Assembly (NCBI GenBank): GCA_944391895.1
Contig: CALXVF010000035.1
Coordinates: 1-10,189, forward strand
Direction of reading: 5' to 3'
Length of the DNA: 10,189 nt
Source: an uncultured Clostridia bacterium
GTDB taxonomy: Bacteria > Bacillota > Clostridia > TANB77 > CAG-508
Each line of letters opens with the position of its first letter. Position 1 is the first letter of the stretch. Under the pieces are notes generated by a model that was given only the letters and a program-made list of their open reading frames with translations, was not told the DNA's origin and did not search any database. Shown here piece by piece: positions 4,490-10,189 of the stretch. The translations under genes were made by a program, and so were the position numbers.

Positions 4490-6487
4490 ATGAAAGGAAA
4501 AGAGATAGCGGAATTAATATCAACTGCATACGAAACAAAAAATCCGAATAATGCAATTGCATTATTTAATCTTTTGTGTGACCAAATTGACTTTCCACAT
4601 TTTGCTGAATATGAAAGAGGATACACTGTAGGCAAAAATGGTAGGGCTATTGAAGATGATATTTCTGAATTTGTCAAAGCAGTTGAACAAAAGCTAAAAG
4701 GGACAGAAGCATTGGACGAATTTTATGAAAATTTAGAAGATGGTTTTTTTTGCTATATAGATGATGACATCATAAAGCTAAAAAAATTCTTTGAAGAAGG
4801 CATCTTTATGACAGGCAGCATTGTAAAAACTATAAAATCTGATGATATCAAAACGAAAATAATAAAATCAGCGTTGAAAAATGAGGAAATCAACAATATT
4901 TATATAGATGTATTAGCCACCATAAATGATGATGAGTTAAAGGAACAAGTTTTAAGCCAAATAGAAGAACCCAGTCTTAGGAGAGATTTAATATGCTCTT
5001 TTAGTTCTGATGAACTCAAAGAAAAGTATATAGGAAATGTATCAAAGGCAGATAGGTTAAAAGTAATAATATCATTTGAATCAGACGAACTAAAATTAGA
5101 ATATGCTAAAACAGTAAATAGAGATAAATTACAAGCAATATTAATTTCTCTTAAAAGTGACGAACTGAAACTTAAAAATATGAATGGAATAGATATAGTT
5201 GTAGCACAAACAATAAGTTCGGATGATGTGAAATTAAACTGGCTATTAAATAATAGAGAAAAACTTTCAAATAAAGAAGTATTTAGGATATTGTTTTCTT
5301 TGAAAGATGATAATAAAAGATTGCAATGTATAGATCTACTAGAAGATAGAAACAGTAAAATAGAATTGCTAAATAGAGCTAAAAGACCGGACCTAAAGTT
5401 ATTAATGCATACGTGCAACAAATTGGGTATTAATATATTTGATGAATTAATTAATTCAAACAATGGAATTTATCCAGAAAATTATAATAGAAAATGGCAA
5501 AAAATAGGAATACCTCAAGATATGTCTTTTGGAATTGAAATAGAAGCTGCTTCAGAATATGCGTTTTTATATACACAATTTCCTCATATATGTAAAAGAT
5601 GGGATATGACTAATGAACGCGTAAATAGAAAGTATTTGGAAGAAGAAAATATTTATATTATAGAAGCAAGTTCTCCAATTCTTTCGGATTGTGATGCAGA
5701 TATTCAAGATATCTGTAGAGTATGTACATTATTAAAAAATGGTGGACTTGAAGTTGAAGATAATTGTGGAGGACATGTTCATATTGGCGCAAATTATTTA
5801 ACTACAAAAGAATCATATCAAAGGCTTATAGAACTATGGTGCAATTGTGAAAAAATAATTTTCGAAATTTGTGATGAACCATACAGTGTAAAAAGATTTA
5901 CTTATGATGATTATGCAACTCCAATATCAGGCATATTAAAAGAAGGGGAAATAGAGGATAAACAAAACCTGAATAAAGATGAATTTATTGCACAATTACA
6001 AAGCATTCAAGGAGATAGATATAAATCAATAAATTTTGCAAATGTAGGTAAAGAAGTATCTACTATAGAATTTAGAATACCAAATGGTAGCCTAGATCCA
6101 AATGTGTGGATTGAAAATATAAGATTATTTGGAAGAATGATGCAAACAGCAGAGGAGCTAGGAAAATTAGATAATAGAGAAACGAAAGAATATACAAGAG
6201 AAGAAAGAAGAAAACTATGGCTTGCAACTATGCTTACAAATGCAAATGTACCAGAAGAAGATAAGGCAAAATTTTTAATTAATTTATTATTTGATGAAGA
6301 AGAATATAAACAAATATATTTCGAAAGATATAATACAAATAAGGGACAATTTCAATATGAAAATGATAAATTTTCAATTATAGATTTTAAAAATCTGTAT
6401 AGAGAAATGAACTATATACAAAAAAGCAAAGAAAGAAGAGGTAGAGAAAATGGAACAAAGGATGAGGATAGCTTTGACAGAGGTTAA
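4490..6487 (+). CDS. SDELK-repeat protein with C-terminal amidoligase-like domain
   Basis: A 665-residue protein with two parts. Residues about 117-277 hold seven copies of an S/D-D-E-L-K motif spaced 21-30 residues apart, each followed by an amphipathic helical stretch, suggesting a helical repeat scaffold. Residues about 345-560 carry the marks of the amidoligase_2 group of the glutamine synthetase/glutamate-cysteine ligase fold: FGIEIE (347-352), EASSPIL (392-398), CGGHVHIG (426-433) and YKSINF (511-516) with TIEFRIPNGSL (525-535). The Glu and His residues match the metal/ATP-binding pattern known for that fold, so ATP-dependent amide-bond formation is a reasonable inference; the substrate is unknown. 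No signal peptide or membrane segment is evident, so it is probably cytoplasmic. ATG 4490 follows a GGAGG site at 4478-4482. Its 3' end overlaps the next gene by 38 nt, pointing to translational coupling. It interrupts the region between acpP and rnc. Fold fairly sure, function unknown. Confidence 0.85.
   Translation: MKGKEIAELISTAYETKNPNNAIALFNLLCDQIDFPHFAEYERGYTVGKNGRAIEDDISEFVKAVEQKLKGTEALDEFYENLEDGFFCYIDDDIIKLKKFFEEGIFMTGSIVKTIKSDDIKTKIIKSALKNEEINNIYIDVLATINDDELKEQVLSQIEEPSLRRDLICSFSSDELKEKYIGNVSKADRLKVIISFESDELKLEYAKTVNRDKLQAILISLKSDELKLKNMNGIDIVVAQTISSDDVKLNWLLNNREKLSNKEVFRILFSLKDDNKRLQCIDLLEDRNSKIELLNRAKRPDLKLLMHTCNKLGINIFDELINSNNGIYPENYNRKWQKIGIPQDMSFGIEIEAASEYAFLYTQFPHICKRWDMTNERVNRKYLEEENIYIIEASSPILSDCDADIQDICRVCTLLKNGGLEVEDNCGGHVHIGANYLTTKESYQRLIELWCNCEKIIFEICDEPYSVKRFTYDDYATPISGILKEGEIEDKQNLNKDEFIAQLQSIQGDRYKSINFANVGKEVSTIEFRIPNGSLDPNVWIENIRLFGRMMQTAEELGKLDNRETKEYTREERRKLWLATMLTNANVPEEDKAKFLINLLFDEEEYKQIYFERYNTNKGQFQYENDKFSIIDFKNLYREMNYIQKSKERRGRENGTKDEDSFDRG
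4838..5320 (+). repeat. Seven degenerate SDELK-motif coding repeats
   Basis: The motifs start at residues 117 (SDDIK), 147 (DDELK), 173, 198 and 223 (all SDELK), 244 (SDDVK) and 273 (DDNKR). The three identical SDELK units use different codons: Ser is TCT, TCA and AGT, and Leu is CTC, CTA and CTG. The repeat is therefore kept at protein level and is not a recent DNA duplication. Confidence 0.75.
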
Positions 6488-6911
6488 TTGCGTTTTAGAA
6501 AATTCAGAAGATGAGGTATTAACAAAAATACCAAATAAATTTAAAGAATATTTAAATGCAAATATGGATAAAGAATTTACACCAAGCTTTATTCCAGGAC
6601 TTGCAATATTTGCACAACCAATCTCAATGGAAGCAAAGGAACTCCTAAAATTAGTTTATAGAGATTTCTTAGCAACAGAGGATGAAAGAAAAATACTTAT
6701 TCAGAAAGAAGAAAAAATATTAAATACAAATGCAGAACAAGAACAAAATAAAAAAATACAAACAGCGCAAGTGAACGTTTTCGAAAAAAAGGAAGAAAGG
6801 CCAAAAGAGAATGAGCCAATAAAAAATCTGCAGCTTATTAAAGTAGAAGAAAAATGGTATAAAAAGCTATTTAGAAGGCTTAAAAAACTTGTAAATGGCA
6901 CGAAAATATAG
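6450..6911 (+). CDS. Hypothetical protein with charged linker and basic tail
   Basis: A 153-residue protein I cannot name. Residues about 8-85 form a compact predicted-helical part with TEVNCVLENSEDEVLTKIP (10-28) and KLVYRDFLATEDER (67-80). From memory this resembles small uncharacterised clostridial proteins with a TEV..L...IP and RD[YF].A[TS]-type pattern, a weak recollection only. Residues 86-128 are a Lys/Glu/Gln/Asn-rich, probably disordered linker. Residues about 131-150 (KVEEKWYKKLFRRLKKL...) are strongly basic with aromatic residues and could bind membrane or nucleic acid. ATG 6450 lies 7 nt after an AGAGGT site and overlaps the amidoligase gene by 38 nt; ATG 6462 is an in-frame alternative. 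The overlap suggests the two products are made, and perhaps act, together. Confidence 0.75.
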   Translation: MEQRMRIALTEVNCVLENSEDEVLTKIPNKFKEYLNANMDKEFTPSFIPGLAIFAQPISMEAKELLKLVYRDFLATEDERKILIQKEEKILNTNAEQEQNKKIQTAQVNVFEKKEERPKENEPIKNLQLIKVEEKWYKKLFRRLKKLVNGTKI

Positions 6912-6917
6912 TATAAT
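6889..6917 (+). promoter_or_regulatory. Candidate promoter for rnc
   Basis: TTGTAA (6889-6894) and a perfect TATAAT (6912-6917) are 17 bp apart, overlapping the end of the preceding gene, with a start near 6924 just upstream of the rnc ribosome binding site. This would let rnc and the genes after it be expressed independently of the accessory pair. Confidence 0.55.
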
Positions 6918-6946
6918 AACAAAAGTTATAAGCTTAGAGGAGAGAT

Positions 6947-7615
6947 ATGAATATAGAGAAAATAGAAAATAATATTAATTATTATTTTAAAAATAAAAAT
7001 TTATTAGAAACCGCATTAACTCATACTTCATATGCAAATGAAAATAATGTTAGTAGTTATGAAAAACTAGAGTTTTTAGGAGATAGTATTTTAGAATTTA
7101 TATCTAGTAAATATTTATATAACCATTTTCCAGAATTAACTGAAGGAGAGTTAACAAAGGCAAGAGCGCAGGTTGTATGTGAAGATAGTCTTAAAAATGT
7201 GGCTATCAAACACGAATTTTATAATTATATATTAGTTGGAAAAAGCGAAAGAGCAAATGAGGGAAATAAAAAGACAGCAATACTTGCAGATTGTGTAGAA
7301 GCGGTAATTGCAGCAATCTATTTTGATGGAGGCTTAAATAAAGCAGAAGAATTTATTATAGATAATCTAAAAGAAGCAATGGAATATGCAGCAAAACATA
7401 TAGGAATGAAAGACTATAAAACTGTGCTTCAAGAAAAATTACAAAAGAACGGAGATGTACACATAGAATATAATATTGTAAAAGAAGAAGGCCCAGACCA
7501 TGACAAAGTTTTCACTGCAGAAGTAAGATGTGATGGAAAGATATTAGCAAGAGGAGAAGGTAAAAGTAAGAAAATGGCTGAAATGCAGGCCGCAAAAATA
7601 GCATTAGAGGAGTAG
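6947..7615 (+). CDS. rnc: Ribonuclease III
   Basis: RNase III cuts double-stranded RNA, maturing rRNA precursors and processing structured mRNAs and antisense duplexes in the cytoplasm. The 222-residue product has the usual length. The catalytic domain carries the signature KLEFLGDSILEF (40-51). By comparison with the E. coli enzyme, the metal-binding acids are Glu42, Asp46, Asp115 and Glu118 (in LADCVEA), all present. A double-stranded-RNA-binding domain fills about 155-222 and ends GEGKSKKMAEMQAAKIAL. ATG 6947 follows a GAGGAGAG-type site. The radical SAM gene begins 3 nt after its stop, so they are surely co-transcribed. Proximity to plsX and acpP fits the widespread plsX-fab-acpP-rnc cluster, here with two extra genes inserted. 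Confidence 0.97.
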   Translation: MNIEKIENNINYYFKNKNLLETALTHTSYANENNVSSYEKLEFLGDSILEFISSKYLYNHFPELTEGELTKARAQVVCEDSLKNVAIKHEFYNYILVGKSERANEGNKKTAILADCVEAVIAAIYFDGGLNKAEEFIIDNLKEAMEYAAKHIGMKDYKTVLQEKLQKNGDVHIEYNIVKEEGPDHDKVFTAEVRCDGKILARGEGKSKKMAEMQAAKIALEE

Positions 7616-7618
7616 AGT

Positions 7619-8656
7619 ATGAAGAAGGAATATATTATACCAATTTTTGTACCAAACTTAGGATGTCCAATGGAATGTACTTTTTGTAGTCAAGAAAAAA
7701 TAACAGGAAAGCAAACCAATGTAACAGCTAAAGATGTAAAAGAAACAATTGAATATTATTTAAAGAATTTTAAAGATAATAGCAAATATGTTGAAGTCGC
7801 TTTCTTTGGAGGAAGTTTTACAGGAATAGATGTAGAAATTCAAAAAGAGCTATTAGAAGCAGCAAATGAGTACATAAAAAAAGGAAAAGTAAATAGTATA
7901 AGACTTTCTACTAGACCTGATTATATTAACAAAGATATATTGAAAATGTTAAAAAAATATCATGTTAAAACTATAGAATTAGGTGTTCAATCTTCAAATA
8001 ATTATATTTTATCTAAAAGTAAAAGAGGACATACTTTTGAAGATGTAATAAAAGCTTCAAAAATGATAAGATTACATGGATTTAGATTAGGACATCAAAT
8101 GATGGTTGGTATGCCAGAAAGTACAGAATTGGATGAAATAAATACAACTAAAGATTTAATAAAATTAAAACCTAAAATGGTAAGAATATATCCTGTACTA
8201 GTCATAAAAGGCACAGAACTTGCTAGAGAATATGAAGATGGAGAATATGTGCCACTTACTGTAGAACAAGCTGTAGAAAGATGCAAAGAAATTATATACA
8301 TGTTTAGAAAGAAAAAAATAGATGTTATAAGAGTTGGACTTCAAAATACAGATGAAATAACAGACCCTAAAAAGGAAACAAGTGAAGTGTTAGCAGGTCC
8401 ATACCACCCAGCATTTAGACAACTTGTAGAAGATAGCATGTGGTATGATAGCATTGCAGAAAAAATAAAAAAGATTAATATGAAGGTAAAAGAAGTAGAA
8501 ATTACTGTAAATCCAGAGTCTGTTAACAATGTTATAGGACATAAAAAAGAGAATGCTAAAAAATTAAAAGAAATGTATGATGTAGACATTGCAGTAAAAC
8601 CAGATGAAAATATGAAACCTGGTAAATTTGAAATAAACGTTATAGAAACATATTAA
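7619..8656 (+). CDS. Elp3-like radical SAM protein
   Basis: A 345-residue radical S-adenosylmethionine protein. The cluster-binding motif is C16-x3-C20-x2-C23 in GCPMECTFC, followed by FFGGSFTGI (62-70, the SAM-binding GG region), LSTRPD (96-101), ELGVQS (120-125), MMVGMPES (161-168) and a late GPYHPAFRQLV (260-270). This arrangement is that of the Elp3-like proteins that Firmicutes commonly encode right after rnc. It lacks the C-terminal acetyltransferase domain of full Elp3, so a tRNA-modifying role by analogy with Elp3 is only a guess. The start is ATG 7619, with its ribosome binding site (GAGGAG) inside the end of rnc. In several clostridia smc follows; here a DNA glycosylase does. Confidence 0.9.
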   Translation: MKKEYIIPIFVPNLGCPMECTFCSQEKITGKQTNVTAKDVKETIEYYLKNFKDNSKYVEVAFFGGSFTGIDVEIQKELLEAANEYIKKGKVNSIRLSTRPDYINKDILKMLKKYHVKTIELGVQSSNNYILSKSKRGHTFEDVIKASKMIRLHGFRLGHQMMVGMPESTELDEINTTKDLIKLKPKMVRIYPVLVIKGTELAREYEDGEYVPLTVEQAVERCKEIIYMFRKKKIDVIRVGLQNTDEITDPKKETSEVLAGPYHPAFRQLVEDSMWYDSIAEKIKKINMKVKEVEITVNPESVNNVIGHKKENAKKLKEMYDVDIAVKPDENMKPGKFEINVIETY

Positions 8657-8667
8657 GAGGTTGAATT

Positions 8668-9522
8668 ATGATATATACTATTAAATCAGATATATTTGAA
8701 CTTGCAGATATTTTTGATTGTGGACAATGTTTTAGATGGAATAAAGAACCGGACGGAAGTTATACAGGAGTATTTGCCGAAAATGTTTTAAATGTAAGTA
8801 AAGAAGGAAATACAGTTACTTTTAAAGGAATTTGCAATGGTAATATTGAAGAAATATGTAGAAATTATTTTGATTTAGATAGAGACTACAATGATATAAG
8901 AGATAAACTTTCCAAAATTGATGAAAATTTGAAGGTTAGTGTTGAATATGGAAAAGGTATTAGAATATTAAATCAAGATTTATGGGAGACAATAATTTCA
9001 TTTATAATATCTGCAAATAATAATATTCCTAGAATCAAAGGCATTATAGAAAGATTATCTAAAGAATATGGTAAAAAAATTACTTATGAGGGAAAAGATT
9101 ATTATACATTTCCAACACCTGAAAGTCTAAGTAAAGCTACAGTCCAGGACTTTAGAAATTTAGGCCTAGGATTTAGAGATATAAGACTATATGAAACAAC
9201 AAATATGATAATAAATAAAGAAGTCGATTTAGAAAAACTAAAAGACATGAACACACTAGAAGCAAGAGAGGAATTATTAAAACTTTCAGGCGTTGGTCCA
9301 AAAGTAGCTGATTGTATATTGCTATTTTCTAATTTAAAAAGATTCGATGTATTCCCTATCGATGTGTGGGTAAGAAGAGTAATGAACGAATTATATATTA
9401 AAAAAGAAGATGAAACGAAAGTTACTAAAAAAGAAATTCAAAAATTAGCAGATAGCAAATTTGGAGATATGCAAGGCTTAGCGCAACAATATTTATTTTA
9501 TTGGAAAAGAGAAACTGCGTAA
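8668..9522 (+). CDS. ogg: 8-oxoguanine DNA glycosylase, OGG1 type
   Basis: A bifunctional glycosylase/AP lyase of the helix-hairpin-helix-GPD superfamily that removes 8-oxoguanine from DNA. In the 284-residue product, FDCGQCFRW (16-24) matches the OGG1 N-terminal domain and SFIISANNNIPRI (111-123) the Asn-rich turn that contacts the base opposite the lesion. The helix-hairpin-helix LSGVGPKVADC (206-216) provides the nucleophile Lys212, and PIDVWVRR (230-237) the catalytic Asp232. The AQQYLF stretch (272-277) corresponds to the base-pocket Gln of human OGG1. Both catalytic residues are present, so it should be active. ATG 8668 follows AAGAGGTTG and starts 11 nt after the radical SAM gene; addB follows 23 nt after its stop. 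The symbol is by family resemblance. Confidence 0.93.
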   Translation: MIYTIKSDIFELADIFDCGQCFRWNKEPDGSYTGVFAENVLNVSKEGNTVTFKGICNGNIEEICRNYFDLDRDYNDIRDKLSKIDENLKVSVEYGKGIRILNQDLWETIISFIISANNNIPRIKGIIERLSKEYGKKITYEGKDYYTFPTPESLSKATVQDFRNLGLGFRDIRLYETTNMIINKEVDLEKLKDMNTLEAREELLKLSGVGPKVADCILLFSNLKRFDVFPIDVWVRRVMNELYIKKEDETKVTKKEIQKLADSKFGDMQGLAQQYLFYWKRETA

Positions 9523-9545
9523 TTTTTATATAAAAGGAGAAAACT

Positions 9546-10189
9546 TTGAATATTATATATGGTAGAAGCGGAAGCGGAAAAAGTGAATATATATATAATA
9601 AAATAAAAGAAGAAATAAAATCTGGAATAAAAACATATATAATAACTCCAGAGCAATTCTCATTCACAGCAGAAAAGAAACTATTAGAAACTTTAGAAGA
9701 GGGTGCTACTACAACCGTAGAAGTACTTTCTTTTGAAAGAATGGCATATAGAGTTATAAAAGAAGTATTTGGAGAAGGCACAAAAAACTTAATAAATTCT
9801 AGTAAAGCAATGATAATATCATCACTTTTAGAAGAATACCAATCAAACTTTAATTTTCTTAGCAAAAGCATGGAAAATATAGATATGATATTAAAGCAAA
9901 TTACAGAATTTAAAAAGCATAATATAACTGTAGAAATGCTCGAAAATCAAATAGAAAAAACAAATGATACATATCTAAAGTTAAAACTAAAAGATATGCT
10001 TTTCATATATTCAAAGTTCGAAGAAAAAATAAAGAGTGATTATATAGATGAAAATGATTTATTAACACTATTAGCAGATAATATTGAAAAAAGTCATTTA
10101 TTTGATAATGCTATTTTCTATATTGATGAATTTGCTGGATTTACTAAACAGGAATATAATGTATTATCTAGTTTAATGCAAATTGCTAA
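9546..10189 (+). CDS. addB: ATP-dependent helicase/nuclease subunit AddB, 5' part
   Basis: AddB pairs with AddA to process double-strand DNA breaks up to a Chi site in Firmicutes, the counterpart of RecBCD. Only the first 214 codons are in the window and the frame is open to the edge. It begins at TTG 9546, placed 6 nt after an AAAGGAG site, as MNIIYGRSGSGKSEYIYNK. The GRSGSGKS Walker A motif (residues 6-13) is the AddB N-terminal nucleotide-binding loop, and TPEQFSFTAEKKLL, VLSFERMAYRVI and the later FYIDEFAGFT follow in the order expected for AddB. The C-terminal nuclease and iron-sulfur cysteines lie beyond the window. No ATG near the start fits; the TTG start is therefore the best choice. 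addA would be expected next. Confidence 0.9.
   Translation, partial: MNIIYGRSGSGKSEYIYNKIKEEIKSGIKTYIITPEQFSFTAEKKLLETLEEGATTTVEVLSFERMAYRVIKEVFGEGTKNLINSSKAMIISSLLEEYQSNFNFLSKSMENIDMILKQITEFKKHNITVEMLENQIEKTNDTYLKLKLKDMLFIYSKFEEKIKSDYIDENDLLTLLADNIEKSHLFDNAIFYIDEFAGFTKQEYNVLSSLMQIA

Noticed and set aside
4378..4677. 99-codon open frame on the - strand across the start of the repeat protein
   Set aside because: No ribosome binding site seen, no recognisable motifs, and it overlaps a better supported start and promoter on the + strand.
4838..5320. Repeat array considered as CRISPR or tandem DNA repeats
   Set aside because: Similarity is only at protein level, with differing codons and variable spacing, inside one open frame.
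4900..5463. 187-codon open frame on the - strand inside the repeat protein gene
   Set aside because: Serine/leucine/phenylalanine-rich translation typical of the reverse of an AT-rich lysine/glutamate gene; the + strand frame has a good start and recognisable motifs.
9425..9871. 148-codon open frame on the - strand near the end
   Set aside because: It is antisense to ogg and addB; the + strand frame there shows a Walker A motif and other AddB blocks. The apparent hydrophobicity is a shadow effect.

Overview
The window is AT-rich DNA with strong GGAGG-type ribosome binding sites, AGA-dominated arginine codons, an occasional TTG start and gene orders typical of Firmicutes. It looks like a low-GC member of the Clostridia, possibly gut-associated; that placement is inferred from style and gene order, not from a marker search. 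Every gene I can support lies on the + strand.

Region 1 (about 1-2465) is the L11/L10 ribosomal protein cluster: rplK, rplA, a structured L10-type leader with a built-in terminator, rplJ and rplL, closed by a strong intrinsic terminator. rpoB, which normally follows rplL, is absent. Region 2 (2466-2753) has no gene. It holds an imperfectly palindromic, MITE/REP-like element of about 202 bp, then a promoter for the next unit. Region 3 (2754-4215) is a lipid-precursor pair, plsX and acpP, ending in a second terminator. Region 4 (4216-4489) is again gene-free and contains an 83-nt near-continuous hairpin and a promoter.

Region 5 (4490-6911) is the least ordinary part. It holds a 665-residue protein that joins seven SDELK-type helical repeats to a C-terminal amidoligase-like (glutamine synthetase/GCS-fold) domain, followed by an overlapping gene for a 153-residue protein with a charged linker and a basic tail. 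The two sit between acpP and rnc, genes that are close neighbours in many bacteria, so they look like an accessory insertion in a conserved cluster. Region 6 (6947-10189) is a tightly packed run of rnc (RNase III), an Elp3-like radical SAM protein, an OGG-type 8-oxoguanine DNA glycosylase, and the 5' part of addB, which runs off the window.

The core genes serve translation (L11, L1, L10, L12), acyl-phosphate and acyl-carrier supply for membrane lipids (PlsX, ACP), RNA processing (RNase III) and DNA repair (Ogg, AddB). The best candidates for something undescribed are the repeat-amidoligase/small-protein pair and the two structured intergenic elements.
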